57,469 bases of DNA from Frankia nepalensis (GCF_016786325.1 NZ_JADWYU010000113.1:1-57469); one strand, 5' to 3'. Counted from the first letter of the stretch, positions 26,301 through 33,545 are shown. Numbers and translations are program-made. Notes: generated by a model not told the origin, from the sequence alone.

Positions 26301-26842
26301 AGGCCGTCCGCGCCGCCGCCGCCGTACTGGTAGGAGTTGAACGTCACGCCGAGGCCCTGCGAGGTCGGGACGCTCGTCGCCCCGAAGACGCCGCCCTCCT
26401 TGGAGGTCGTGGCATTTGTCAGCCGAAGGTTGCCGGAGCCGGCGCTGTCCGTGTTCGTGGTGCAGCTGAGCAGCGGGCCGCTGGTGGTGTTCCCCGCGGC
26501 GGAAAGGCAGGCGAAGTTCGAGCCGGAAGCCGAGGCCGGCAGGGCGGGCAGCGAGACGGCTCCCGTGCCGTTCGCCGTCGAGTTCTTGAACGGCTGGTTG
26601 AACAGCACGGTCCCGGCGGCGCGGGCGGTTTCCGGCGCGATGACCGAGAAGGAGCCGGAGAGCAGCACGGCGAGCACCACCACCGCGGTGCCGTTCGTGA
26701 ACCAGGGGCGGCGGATGCCGCGGCCGCGCATTCCGGAGTGAAGGATTCCGGCGCCACGGATTCCGGCGTCGCGCATTCCGATTTCACGGACACCGCGACG
26801 CCTCATCGTGGCACGCGCCCGCGCGCGTTCTCTACCGTCCAC
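17366..26842 (-). CDS. Giant secreted adhesin-like protein with 15 DUF11-type repeats
   Basis: A 3158-aa exported surface protein. N-terminal basic segment and signal peptide (WFTNGTAVVVLAVLLSGSFS, cleavage near ARA-AG at ~75). ~75-395: L-type-lectin-like beta sandwich (GGGGADGLTFVV, GYLGFGMDVYGNF). ~400-520: one divergent DUF11 domain. ~525-620: IPT/TIG. ~630-805: two FN3 domains. ~810-1075: three putative-Ig (He_PIG) domains with GTAPYTWSVSAGSLPAGL-type cores. ~1080-3030: fifteen ~130-aa DUF11-type repeats marked by LDDAxYNxDA, LTWTGDLAVGA and a CPxGxxDPxC pair. ~3030-3158: a module shared with the 29388 gene. No C-terminal membrane anchor or LPXTG. The start is unsure: GTG 26842 or ATG 26806. 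Likely binds glycan or peptidoglycan and projects from the cell surface. Confidence 0.88.
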   Translation of the reverse strand: MDGRERARARATMRRRGVREIGMRDAGIRGAGILHSGMRGRGIRRPWFTNGTAVVVLAVLLSGSFSVIAPETARAAGTVLFNQPFKNSTANGTGAVSLPALPASASGSNFACLSAAGNTTSGPLLSCTTNTDSAGSGNLRLTNATTSKEGGVFGATSVPTSQGLGVTFNSYQYGGGGADGLTFVVAAVNPASPTAPTSIGQAGGSLGYSGTSSSAGLAYGYLGFGMDVYGNFSSSFYQGSGCTNPAYISTVSRVPGQVVVRGPGNGTVGYCAINSTATSTSSSALALRASTRAASVVPVEVVINPTSQTLVSDSGLSAAAGTYAFSFTPVGGTARTLRGSLPTVSTSLFPSSWLSSGGIPRQLAFGWVGSTGAVTDFHEIDNARVVTFNPVPQLTVAATSYNGSAPQPGDPVTYTVSAGVSASGAAEAVPVSVTQTLPAGVVPVGAFGTGWVCQPPSGQSITCTNSNGPFAAGTTLPPLTVVAVVTGSGVTPTLIQTATTTTSSSTDANPGLATTTTPGTVPAAPTGLAISPTSGTISGGNAATITGTNLGGATAILIGTTAEQRAGTAVVLLPCQSGPAAGCFTVNANGSLSISSMPARATATAVTVAVVTAGVAGTTSYTYTSVPGTPAAPTATAGVSSATVSWTAPPANGSPITGYVVTPYLNGVAQAPRSFDATATSRILTGLTPGGSYTFTVTAVNAVGTGAPSPVSNAVVPYALPAAPTITAVSAGSTSATLSWTAPAANGSPITGYVVTPFIGGVAQTPQTFSATATTQTLTGLQGGTTYTFQVAAINAAGTGPASAASAPVTVNVSPSLNLPAPPPGEVGAAYSDQLTVTGGTAPFTWSVSSGSLPAGLTLNPSTGLISGTPTSAGAFTFTVRVVDASGQAAAQSRTVTIAAAPVLTFPAPPAGEVGVAYSNQLTLSGGTAPYTWSVSAGSLPAGLSLDAATGLISGTPTAAGTASFVVRVVDAFGQSAQKSTSITIAAVPSLDGPPPPTGQVGVAYSTSFPVTGGTGPYTWAVTAGSPPAGLTLNPTTGVLSGTPSAPGGSPFTIQVTDAFGQTATRTVTVTIATGPITVVSAVDRSSVAPGGTVAYTLTATNTSGTPFAGVALTESLAGVLDDATYDGNASATAGAVAVTGTDLTWTGDLAAGASAVISFSVTARSPATGDKVLASAVTSPTLGTTCPAGGTDPRCASTVTVSTLTLTSASDVASTVPGGTVTYTYTATNDGQTPFQDATFTVPLADVLDDAAYAFNGQASAGGLSFTGDSLVWTGALAPGASATVTASFTVRSPAGGDGALRATLVSATQGSTCPAGGTVPACATVVPVLTPGLSITSTSDVSSTTPGGTVGFTVTITNTGQTPYTGATVVDSLARVLTDAVYNGDAIASTGALSYTAPNLTWTGDLAVGASATIMFSVTVNDPDNGDRVLINTVSSPVAGSTCPTGGNAPACSTTVPVLLPALTVTAAASPATVAPGGTVTYTVTVTNAGDTPYTGTSTVTSLAGLLDDAVYNADAAATSGTVTYTAPNLTWTGDLAVGAAATITFSATAANPVAGDAVATTTTASTATGTNCPAGSADPRCSTEVPISALVLEQHYTGSTTTPGAVVRLNATFTNVGKTPYTGITVRSSTLRTIDDAIPNGDQVASSGTLILGPSEITWTGDIPVGGVVTITGTLTIRNPDPGDRTLTGTLVSTAPGNNCPAGGTDPRCTSLMNVLLPGLTLSRSTDVATTVPGGTVGYTVTISNTGQTPYTEVTVVDQLGGVLDDAVYNADAAATAGTVGVAGSALTWTGDVAVGATVTITFSVTARDPDPGDKLMTDSLVSTAVGGNCPPASLDAACAGTVAVLTPALTLVQTPDPTVAVPGQVIAYTVTATNSGQTQYPAATFTQSLAGLLDDAVYNADAAASSGSVSISGQDLTWTGGLAPGDTATVTFSVTVNNPDTGDRSLSSVLNSPTAGSNCPSGGTDPRCASTVTVESSALLTIRTESSAPTTIPGGTVTYTVTVTNGGLTPYSGAAFTADLTDVLGDATYNGDATADLGTVGYTAPTLSWSGTVPAGGTATITYSVTEFGGIGAGDRILVTTVASPSAGSNCPPGGTDSRCTTTVTTSELTLALTADTATATPGQVVQFTGTMTNTGTAPYIGVDVGVQVGGLIDDAASFGGQTASSGTFAFGPTGLVWTGNIGVGETVTVTGSARISDPVSGDGLLAMALFTDAPGSNCPPGSADPACSASVPVLVPGLTIVKTADRTFTTPGGTVGYTITVTNTGQTPYTGAVVTDPFGGRLDDADYNGDAIATAGTLSFANQALTWTGDLAVGAAAVITYTLTVHSPSVGDKLLVNSVSSTDAGSTCPPASGNPACTASVLILTPALTITRATSAPSAVPGATVTFTLELANTGQLPFPGAVVADSLAGVLDDATYNGDAAATAGTVGVTGPALTWTGDLAVGATVTITYSATVDTPDSGDHLLTATASSAVAGSNCAAGGTDPRCSVTVPVAELTIVTTPSASAVAPGDVLQFVTTITNTGAVPYQGATVTATLAGGLDDATYNGDAVTTSGALQFDVDSLTWTGDLPVGQSAVISASLTVNQPDTGDRIIRISVVSPTPGSSCPDGTTNPACSATVTVLTPGLTITTTANVSTITPGGTVGFTVVVTNTGETPYTGLVVQDDLAQVVNDATFNNDAVASSGAVGYAEPLLTWTGDLAPGASATITFSVTVDAPYQGDRTLRNVVRSSAFGGSCAGGPADPAGCAAVVTVLLPALTITKTADTGGGGAGGADGQTVVAGGPIAYTVTVANTGEAPYTGASFTDDLAGVLDDAAYNADAAADVGAVSFAGQALTWTGDLAVGAVATVTYSVTTALPGGGDHTAINQIASATAGANCATGGAPSPCATTTTILVPGLTIGMTADQSSAVVGSTVRYTITATNTGQSPYTGVVITDDLSSVLGNATYNADATASAGALAYTAPALIWTGDLPIGAGVVITFTATVSPAAPGGATLVNRVSSTAPGSTCTGQGVEPGCVATTAVEEQFLTLTDLTPTFTLAGEPNSTVSRDDAVTMTVTTNSATGYTVSVQAGEPVLSPNAAGNSGTIPVDRLSVRGTGSGAFQPLSDSAAVTVHDQDQPSAPGGDAISNDYAIDVPYVPSDVYSGTLDYVAATQ

Positions 26843-27549
26843 AGCCTCGCCCGTTCCTACGACCGGAGATCCCAGTTGCCGGAGATCGCCGGGGTGCCGG
26901 CGACGATTCGCCTCGCGGATGGCGACTCGACCCGCCGTCCGCGTTCATCCCGCGCCTCCGCCTCCATCCCCCGGTTCACGATCCGTCCCGCGTGTCGCGA
27001 ACCATCCGACCGTCGGAGATGTCGCGCACGCCGGGCCGCCCGAACGGAATCCCGGGCGGAACGTCGTCGATCGGGCAGCGGGAAGTGGCGGTGGAAGAGG
27101 TGGCGGAGCGGCGGAGGAGATGCGGGGGCCGGGGGGCGGTCGAATCGTCAGCGCTTGCGGTCATATCGCGGCCGGACGTGCCGACCGGTGGCCGTCCCGA
27201 GGTATTCCACTCCTTGTCTTCATTCGCTCGGGGATGGCGACGGAAAGTGTTACGACTGCGACCACGGCGGGTCAAGGATGTGGCGCCCCGGTGTTCGACG
27301 GCTTCGCCGCGACGGCGGCGAGCGCGGGGCGGCGTCGGCTATGCCCGGCCGGTGGTCGCTGAAGAACATCAGCGGACAGCCCGCCGGCCGGGCGGCGGAA
27401 AACTTGGCAGACATTGCCGGCCAGACAGTGCCCAGCAGACACGCGGGGAGTGTCGGAAGGTGGGCACAACAAAGCAGTGGAACCGGGAAAGGCGGGAAAC
27501 CGGGAAAGCGGCGGGAACCGCCGGAGCCCCGCCGCGCTGCCCGGCTCCG
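26843..27549. other. Gene-free 5' region of the adhesin gene
   Basis: These 707 bp lie between the adhesin start and the downstream end of the next minus-strand gene. The stretch contains no frame with convincing coding content and no hairpin or palindrome I could support. It presumably carries the adhesin promoter and leader. Composition is somewhat more mixed than in the flanking genes. Confidence 0.5.
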
Positions 27550-28512
27550 TCAGCCGCGGTCCGGGTATGTCACCACGGCCCGCGGTTCGGCCTCCGGGTC
27601 GGCCTCGGCGTCCGGTTCGGCCCGTGGCCTGGCCTCCGGGCCGGTCAGGGGAGCGGACCGTGGGGCCGATCGGGGACCGGCCGTCGTGCTCGGCGTCGCG
27701 CTCGGTGGCTCCACCGGGGCGGTTTCCGAGATCGGTACCCGCGAGGTGGCGGCGCGCGCCTGGCGGTGGGCCAGCCGGGCACGGCGGCGGGCCATCCGGA
27801 GGTACAGGACGAGGCCGCCCGCGCCGAGCGGCAGGATCGCGGCGGCGGCGATCAGCGGCACCAGCCAGCCAGGGACTCCGCCGGCACCCTCGGTCGACCC
27901 GGGCGTCCGCGCGTCCGCCGCCGCGGCGGGCAGCGCATCCGAGTCGGTCGCGCAGACCACCGGCCGCCGGTCGGACGCCGTCGTCACGCACACGACCGTG
28001 GCGAGCCGGAGCAGCCCGGGCGGGACGCGGCCCACCCGCGCGCGCACGGTGAACGTCTCCTCCTGGCCGGGCGCCAGCTCGACCGGCCACTCGACCACGC
28101 CCCCGCCGGCGCCTTCCTCCGCGCCCGGGCCGCCATCACCCGTGCCGCCCTTGATCGTGCCGTCGCGGTCCGCGCCGGTGACGCGGGCGACGGCCGGCAG
28201 GGTCTGCGTCACGACGAGGTCGCGGGCGTCGGTGCCTCCGGCGTTGCGGACCCTGGCCGTGTAGGTGATCTCGTCGCCCTCCCTGGCGTCGGCGCGGCCG
28301 TCGTCGACCGCGACCGCGAGGTTCAGGGCCGGGCCATCCGGCGTCGGCCCGGTGGCTGGCTCGGCCCGGGCGGGCGACGCCAGGGCGGTGGACCACGGGA
28401 TGGGCGCCGTCAGCGGCCCGCCGCCGACGGCGAGAAAGGCCGCGGTGAGTGCCAGGCCGGTCATCACCAGGACGAGCGGGCGGATGGCGCGCCCGATGCC
28501 GGACCCGGTCAT
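27550..28512 (-). CDS. Membrane-anchored DUF11-domain protein
   Basis: A 320-aa type I membrane protein. Signal peptide at residues ~10-50 (RPLVLVMTGLALTAAFLAVGG, then ASPARAEP). One extracellular DUF11-type beta domain at ~60-175 (NLAVAVDDGRADAREGDEITY, VRNAGGTDARDLVVTQTLP), a short linker, one transmembrane helix at ~228-248 (WLVPLIAAAAILPLGAGGLV), then a basic stop-transfer RMARRRARLAHRQAR and a Pro/Ala/Glu-rich cytoplasmic tail. AAAGGAG sits 4 nt before ATG 28512. It precedes the giant DUF11 adhesin on the same strand, 707 bp apart. It could tether or assemble the adhesin by domain-domain contact; this is inferred. Confidence 0.82.
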   Translation of the reverse strand: MTGSGIGRAIRPLVLVMTGLALTAAFLAVGGGPLTAPIPWSTALASPARAEPATGPTPDGPALNLAVAVDDGRADAREGDEITYTARVRNAGGTDARDLVVTQTLPAVARVTGADRDGTIKGGTGDGGPGAEEGAGGGVVEWPVELAPGQEETFTVRARVGRVPPGLLRLATVVCVTTASDRRPVVCATDSDALPAAAADARTPGSTEGAGGVPGWLVPLIAAAAILPLGAGGLVLYLRMARRRARLAHRQARAATSRVPISETAPVEPPSATPSTTAGPRSAPRSAPLTGPEARPRAEPDAEADPEAEPRAVVTYPDRG

Positions 28513-28759
28513 CGCGCTCCTTTCTGGCCGGACGACGGATATCTCCGGCTGCCTTGACGGGTGCGACGTAAAACGGGGAAGGTCGCGTGTCCAGTCCGTT
28601 CCGTTGCCGCTGGGCGGGTCGCAGTATAGGTGGCCGGGACGCTGAATGACGGCCAGTGGCGGCCGAAACGGGGTGCGTCATCATTCGGGGTGGGGGTTCT
28701 CCGGCGGAATACGGGCGACGAGGGCCGGCCACCGGACAGTCCCGCGCGAACGAGTGCCG

Positions 28760-28955
28760 CCTTGGCCAAGGTTCACCGGTCTGGGGCATATGCCGTGGGC
28801 CAAGAATGGCGAAGTGTCCGTCGCGACGCGGTCCATGGACCGCCTATTGACGGACAAGTTCGGGGCGTGCCGGTGGCCTGAGACGTCAAGGGCGGCGGTG
28901 CGGGCCGGACCGCGGACTTGTCCGCCGAAACGCGAGTCATGACACGCGATTCGGC
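28760..28955. promoter_or_regulatory. Cluster of palindromes in the divergent surface-protein gap
   Basis: The 875-bp gap between two divergent surface genes holds four palindromes within 200 bp. They are CCTTGGCCAAGG (28760-28771), GGCATATGCC (28785-28794), GCGGTCCATGGACCGC (28828-28843) nested inside TGTCCGTC/GACGGACA (28815-28822, 28849-28856), and an imperfect 32-bp palindrome centred on GTCATGAC (28924-28955). CGGACAAGT (28852-28860) also pairs with ACTTGTCCG (28916-28924). Likely operator sites or a structured leader. I see no gene in 28513-29387. Confidence 0.55.
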
Positions 28956-29387
28956 TGAAACGTCGGGCGCCACCCACGGGACGGATGGGCGCGGGACGAC
29001 GTCGCCGGGTGTGGCGCGGGGCGCCGGCCGGTGCCGCGGTGCCGGGCAAAGCCCGTGAGCGACGCCGACTGGTCGGAGCCACTCCGAGAGGTGCCTCACG
29101 GAAAATGACGGAGGGTGGGCGCGATCGGCGCCGCCGCGCTTCTTGCGGACCCGTCGTCGGCATTGGGCACGGGCGGGCCATGTCGCCGCCGCCGGAGGAG
29201 TGCTCTGTCCCGCTCGCCCGGGTTGGCTGCCGCCGCCAACCCGCCGGAAGCGCGGCCGGAATATCTGCTTTGGATTTCTCCGGGCCCCACGGAGATCGAC
29301 CACGGGCCTTCCCGGCACCTTCCTTGACTCCTGGCGGGGCGCTGGAAAAAAAACTCCGCCCGATCTGCCGAGCGAGCGGAGTAGGTA

Positions 29388-29933
29388 ATGTTGATGAGAT
29401 GTCGATCGCGGCCCGTCCTGTGGCGCGGTCTGATTCTGGCCGCCGGGGTCGGGATGGTGGTGGGCGGTCTGGGGACCAGTGCCCAGGCCATCCCGGGACA
29501 GACCTCGACCCTAAGTACGACGGCAAATGTCGTGGTCGGATCCTCGATCACCCTGACCGCGCTCGTGCCGTCCTTCGTACTGGCCGGTAACCCGGGCGAG
29601 ACCGACGTGACCACGGACCCGGCGGTCACCATGCTGGTGACCACCAACAACAACGAGGGATATTCCGTCACGGTCCAGTCCACCACGCCCACCCTGAATC
29701 CGACGTTGCCCGGAAACTCCGACACGATCCCGATCGGGAGCTTGGAGGTCCGGGAGGCGGGAACCACCACCTACAACCCGCCCAGTAACACCGCGCCGGT
29801 GTTGGTGCGTTCCCAGGCGGGCCCTTCCCTGCCAGCCGGCGACATCATCACCAACGAGTTCCGGATCACGATTCCGTTCGTCATCCCGGACACGTATACG
29901 GCGGTGCTCGACTACGTCGTCACCACCCTGTAG
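29388..29933 (+). CDS. Small secreted WxL-like protein
   Basis: A 181-aa exported protein with a Sec signal peptide (residues 1-33: WRGLILAAGVGMVVGGLGTSAQA, cleavage after AQA). The single mature beta domain (ITLTALVPSFVLAGNPG, TMLVTTNNNEGYSVTV, EFRITIPFVIPDTYTAVLDYVVTTL) is clearly homologous to the last ~125 residues of the 3158-aa adhesin. The ending YTAVLDYVVTTL mimics the end of Firmicutes WxL domains (Y-x3-LTW-x-L), with Tyr in place of the Trp. ATG 29388 is preceded by GGAG (29375-29378); an in-frame ATG at 29394 is an alternative. A WxL-interacting-type protein gene follows 213 bp downstream. Likely non-covalently cell-wall associated. Confidence 0.8.
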   Translation: MLMRCRSRPVLWRGLILAAGVGMVVGGLGTSAQAIPGQTSTLSTTANVVVGSSITLTALVPSFVLAGNPGETDVTTDPAVTMLVTTNNNEGYSVTVQSTTPTLNPTLPGNSDTIPIGSLEVREAGTTTYNPPSNTAPVLVRSQAGPSLPAGDIITNEFRITIPFVIPDTYTAVLDYVVTTL

Positions 29934-30146
29934 TACTCGTTCTCGCAATGCTGGGCGGGCGGCTGGGGACCAGCCGCCCGCCCAGGGGAGGAGGAAGATC
30001 CACACGGCCGCGGAACGCGCCGGCGACGAGGGGAGTCCGGTGGTCGAAGACCGTTCCGCGGCCAAGATGGATCCGTGGGCTGAGATGCGGACGGCCGCGG
30101 GAGGGGTTCCGCGGCCGAAGCCGGTGCCGCGTCCGGGGATCCTGCC

Positions 30147-31271
30147 GTGAGCCGTCGTGCCCGACTCGCGCGGTGTGCCGCCGCCGGCGCGATCGGCCTG
30201 CTCTCGCTGTCGGTGCCGCTCGGCCCGGCGTCCGCGGATACCGCCCAGCCGGCAGGCACCGCGCCGGCCCAGGGGACCCAGCCGGCTCAAGGAACCCAGC
30301 CGGCCCCGGCTGGCGAGAAGTCGCCGGCCTTCTCCTTGTCGGTGAGTCCCACCCGGATGACGATCTCGCCGGAGCACATCGACGATGACCAGAAGTTCGT
30401 GGTCACCAACCGTGGGTCGGCACCGCTCGACGTGGTCGTGCAGCGAGCCGACTTCACGGCGGGCAAGGACGGCGCGGTGAAGCTGACCACCGACGGGGCG
30501 TCCTACTCGGCCATCGACTGGATCACGGTCAGCCCGGCCAGGTTCCGGCTGGACGCGGGCGCGCGCCAGCTCGTGACCAGCCGCATCACGATGCCCCCGA
30601 ACCCGGAGCCGGGCGACCACCACGTGGCGGTCGTGTTCATGGTGCCGGCGACCGGCGACGCCAAGGCGTTCAAGCTCAACCGGGGCATCGCGGCCCCGCT
30701 GTACATCACGGTGCCCGGCCCGGTCGACGACTCGATCCGGCTGAACAGCCTGACCGGGCCACGGTTCGCGCTCGGCGGCCCGATCGACCTGACCGCCACC
30801 TTCCGGTCCACCGGCACGGTGCACCGCGACTTTCGCGGCACCGGCCGGCTGAACGCCCGGATCGACGGCCAGGACGTCGCCTTTCCCGACTTCACGATCG
30901 GCCGCGGCGCGGAACGTGAAGTGACCACGCGGTGGGCACGTCCGCCGCTGATGTGCGTGTGCACGGCGACGGTGACCGTGCCCGGCCCGAACGGCGCGAC
31001 GCAACAGCGCCAGGTCACGATCGTCGTCTTCCCGGTGCATCTCGCGCTGCTGACGCTCGCCGGCGTCGCCGTGCTCGTCCTGCTCGGCATCCTGACGCGG
31101 CGCCGCTACCGCGCCCGCGTGCACGCCGCGGCTCGCGCCCTGCGCGACCGCGAGGACCGTGAACAGGCGGACCGTGAGCAGGCGGGCTGGTGGAAGGACT
31201 ACACGGACCGCGACCAGGCCGAGGGGCCCCAGGACCCGACGGACGGCCACGCCCGCGACGCCCGCGACTGA
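30147..31271 (+). CDS. WxL-interacting-type (DUF916/WxLIP-like) membrane protein
   Basis: A 374-aa protein. Signal peptide (AAAGAIGLLSLSVPLGPASA), a Gln/Pro/Ala linker with repeated AQGTQP units, then an N-terminal beta domain at ~60-190 (FSLSVSPTRMTISPEHIDDDQKFVVTNRGSAPLDVVVQ) of the type seen in WxL-interacting peptidoglycan-binding proteins. A second Ig-like domain at ~200-290 carries a CVC motif. A transmembrane helix at ~295-315 (LALLTLAGVAVLVLLGIL) is followed by a charged cytoplasmic tail rich in Asp/Arg/Glu. GTG start at 30147 with a weak GGGGAT upstream. It follows the small WxL-like protein gene on the same strand, so both are probably one unit that anchors surface proteins to the wall. 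Confidence 0.82.
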   Translation: MSRRARLARCAAAGAIGLLSLSVPLGPASADTAQPAGTAPAQGTQPAQGTQPAPAGEKSPAFSLSVSPTRMTISPEHIDDDQKFVVTNRGSAPLDVVVQRADFTAGKDGAVKLTTDGASYSAIDWITVSPARFRLDAGARQLVTSRITMPPNPEPGDHHVAVVFMVPATGDAKAFKLNRGIAAPLYITVPGPVDDSIRLNSLTGPRFALGGPIDLTATFRSTGTVHRDFRGTGRLNARIDGQDVAFPDFTIGRGAEREVTTRWARPPLMCVCTATVTVPGPNGATQQRQVTIVVFPVHLALLTLAGVAVLVLLGILTRRRYRARVHAAARALRDREDREQADREQAGWWKDYTDRDQAEGPQDPTDGHARDARD

Positions 31272-31313
31272 CCGTTCCCGAGCCGAGCGCGGTGGGTGTG
31301 GGCGATCCCCGTT

Positions 31314-32303
31314 TCAGAACGATCGGGCTGGCTGGGAGGACCACGATCGCGACGCCGATCGGTGGCGGATTCGGCGGTCCGCGTGGGCGTCGGCCCGGGC
31401 CGCGGCGAACTCGTCTCCGGTGCCGGCGGAGGGTGGGGAGCCCACCGGGGCGTCCGGCGTGAGCCAGCGTTCGCGGTATTCCGACGGGCTCTCCCCGGTC
31501 CACGTCCGGAAGGCGCGGGCCAGCGCGCTGCCGCTGCCGAAGCCCACCTCGACGGCGATCTCGCCGACCGACATCGTCGACGTGCTGAGCATGGCCATGG
31601 CCCGGAACAGCCGGGCCTGGCGCAGGTGGTCGCGCCAGGTCTGGCCGAGTGCCGCGGCGAACCGGCGGCGCAGCGCGCGCTCGGAGATGCCGACGGCCCG
31701 GCACACCGAGGCGGCGTCGGCGTCGACCAGGTGCGCCGCCGTGTAAGCGATCACGTCCCGGACGACGGGGTCGTCGGAGACCGGCAGCGACAGCGGTGCC
31801 TCGTGGGCGAGCTGCCGGCGGACCACCCCGGCCAGCGCGTGGAAGAAGGCGTTCGCCTCGGCGCCGTCGCCGGTGCCCTCGCCGGCGGCGTCGGACTCGT
31901 CGGCGTTCCGCCAGATCGGCCACCGTGCCGCGTACCGCATCATCTCCCGCAGCACTGGCGGGACGGAGATGATGGTCGTCCGCGTCCGCGGGAACGCGAA
32001 CTCCGCGGGATCGAAGAACACCGCGATCGTGGTCACGTCCCTGAGCAGCGGCGAATGCTCGACGCCCGCCGGAATCCACGCCGCGTGCCGGGGCGGCAAC
32101 AGGTAATGCGTCGTCGGGGTGTAGATCTCGGCGAGGCCGTCGACGGCGTACTCGATCTCGTGCAGGTCATGCCGGTGCCAGTAGGAAATCGGCTCGGTCG
32201 CGCGATGTTCCACCGTTCCGGCGCTGACCCCCACGCTCCGGCGCATCACGAGCAGCGGCGCGTCGGGCACGTCCGGATCGTAGCGGGCGGGGCCGTCGGC
32301 CAC
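31314..32303 (-). CDS. AraC family transcriptional regulator
   Basis: A 329-aa regulator with a cupin-type sensor at residues ~30-120 (WHRHDLHEIEYAVDGLAEI, YLLPPRHAAWIPAGVEHS) and a double helix-turn-helix of the AraC/XylS type at ~195-285 (ASVCRAVGISERALRRRFAAALGQTWRDHLRQARL, VGEIAVEVGFGSGSALARAFRTWTGESPSEYRER). The tail beyond ~290 is low-complexity. Effector unknown. It is divergent from the ferritin-like gene by 124 bp and converges on the WxL-interacting-type gene. Divergent placement suggests control of the ferritin-like gene, but no clear operator was found. Confidence 0.9.
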   Translation of the reverse strand: MADGPARYDPDVPDAPLLVMRRSVGVSAGTVEHRATEPISYWHRHDLHEIEYAVDGLAEIYTPTTHYLLPPRHAAWIPAGVEHSPLLRDVTTIAVFFDPAEFAFPRTRTTIISVPPVLREMMRYAARWPIWRNADESDAAGEGTGDGAEANAFFHALAGVVRRQLAHEAPLSLPVSDDPVVRDVIAYTAAHLVDADAASVCRAVGISERALRRRFAAALGQTWRDHLRQARLFRAMAMLSTSTMSVGEIAVEVGFGSGSALARAFRTWTGESPSEYRERWLTPDAPVGSPPSAGTGDEFAAARADAHADRRIRHRSASRSWSSQPARSF

Positions 32304-32427
32304 CCGAGGACAATCTGGCCGCCGCGGTGGGAGACCGGGCCGCTCGGGTCGCGCTCCAGCGTCGAGGTGTCCCTACAGTCAGGCCCGCCGACGGATCGGT
32401 CCGCCGGCCCTTCACCGCCCACGATCC

Positions 32428-32946
32428 ATGACCCGCCGGTTCCCGGCCGCCGAGGAGGCGACGAAAACGTTGGACGAAAAGGACTTCCGGTCCGCGGCGA
32501 TGGCGCTGGCCGCGCTGGACCACCTGGGGGTGCCCGAACTGGAGATCCTCTACAAGCTGGAGCGGACCGCCGCCCAGCTCTATGAGCGGATGGCGGACCG
32601 GATTGGCGACGACGAGGCCGCCGAGCTGGTCCGCCGCAACGCCCGGGAGGAACTGGGCCACGCCAGCCGGGTGCGCCGTGCGCTCACCCTCAAGACCGGC
32701 GGCCCGTTCCAGCCCACCCTGGACATGGACGAGGGCTACCCGGTCGAGGCCCCCGCCGTGGTCGACGCGGCGCTGCTGGCCGCGGTCGTCGAGGGGGAAC
32801 GCGCGGGCGACGCGGACTACCAGCGGTGGGCGGACGCGGAGCCGGACCCGGAGGTCGCCCGGCTTCTGCGGATCAGCGGGCGCGAGGAGTCCGGCCACGC
32901 CGACCGGTTCACCCGGGCGATCGCCCGGCTCGGCGCGGGCCGCTGA
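32428..32946 (+). CDS. Ferritin-like (rubrerythrin-type) diiron protein
   Basis: A 172-aa four-helix protein. Two ExxH motifs are visible, EELGH (in RRNAREELGHASR) and EESGH (in ISGREESGHADR), each paired with an upstream Glu-bearing helix (ILYKLERTAAQLYERMA; VVEGERAGDADYQ). This is the ligand set of a ferritin-like carboxylate-bridged diiron site. No rubredoxin domain is present, so it is not a full rubrerythrin. It may act in iron storage, peroxide reduction or as an oxygenase of unknown substrate. The start at ATG 32428 has no obvious ribosome site and may be leaderless. A 16-bp direct repeat (GGCGCGGGGCGGCGTC twice) follows the stop. Confidence 0.8.
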   Translation: MTRRFPAAEEATKTLDEKDFRSAAMALAALDHLGVPELEILYKLERTAAQLYERMADRIGDDEAAELVRRNAREELGHASRVRRALTLKTGGPFQPTLDMDEGYPVEAPAVVDAALLAAVVEGERAGDADYQRWADAEPDPEVARLLRISGREESGHADRFTRAIARLGAGR

Positions 32947-33097
32947 CGGCGCGGGGCGGCGTCGGCGCGGGGCGGCGTCGGACACGGCCGCCGAGGTGCC
33001 CGCCGCGGGGCATGCGCCGCGGGACGGCCAAGCCGACACTTCTCAATCTCCTTCCGTTTCTGTTTCTCTTCTGTCGTCGCATTCCTCGGAGGAACGC

Positions 33098-33484
33098 ATG
33101 GCCCTCACCGGCGTGTCACACCTGAGCCTGACCGTGACGGACCTGGACCGAAGCGCCGCCTGGTACGGCGAGGTCCTCGACTGGAAGGAGCTGGTCCGCG
33201 ACCGCGGCGACACGACCACCTTCGCGCACGGAGTCCTTCCCGGCGGGCTGAGCGTCGTCCTGCGTCAGCATGATCAGGGAATCGCGGACGCGTTCGACGA
33301 GACCCGGCCCGGCCTGGACCATCTGTCGTTCTCCGTGGAGGAGCCGGCGGACCTCGAGCGTCTGGAGGCGAGGCTGACCGAGGCCGGCGCCGTGTTCACC
33401 CCGACGCGGGAGCTGCCGTTCGGGCGGGTGCTCGCCTTCCGCGACCCGGACAACATCGCGCTCGAGGCGTTCCTCGGCGCGTGA
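33098..33484 (+). CDS. VOC/glyoxalase-fold protein
   Basis: A 128-aa vicinal-oxygen-chelate protein with the usual paired modules: VSHLSLTVTDLDRSAAWYGEVLDWKEL, then GLDHLSFSVEEPADLERLEARLTEAGAVF and FRDPDNIALEAFL. Candidate metal ligands are His in VSH, His in LDH and Glu in LEAF, so the site looks complete. The GGAGG (33088-33092) before ATG 33098 fixes the start. It is downstream of the ferritin-like gene by about 150 bp and may be co-transcribed. It resembles the VOC gene at 6631 only at the family level. Confidence 0.87.
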   Translation: MALTGVSHLSLTVTDLDRSAAWYGEVLDWKELVRDRGDTTTFAHGVLPGGLSVVLRQHDQGIADAFDETRPGLDHLSFSVEEPADLERLEARLTEAGAVFTPTRELPFGRVLAFRDPDNIALEAFLGA

Positions 33485-33545
33485 CGGCGCGGGACCGGCG
33501 GCGTCGGTGAGCCTCGCGGCCGGCGCCCAGCCGATCATCCTTTGT

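Noticed and set aside
29030-29110. Possible riboswitch (GGGCAAAGCCC and GGAGCCACTCC motifs) before the small WxL-like gene
   Set aside because: Pieces recall c-di-GMP and cobalamin elements, but the order and conserved cores do not fit either, so no class can be supported.
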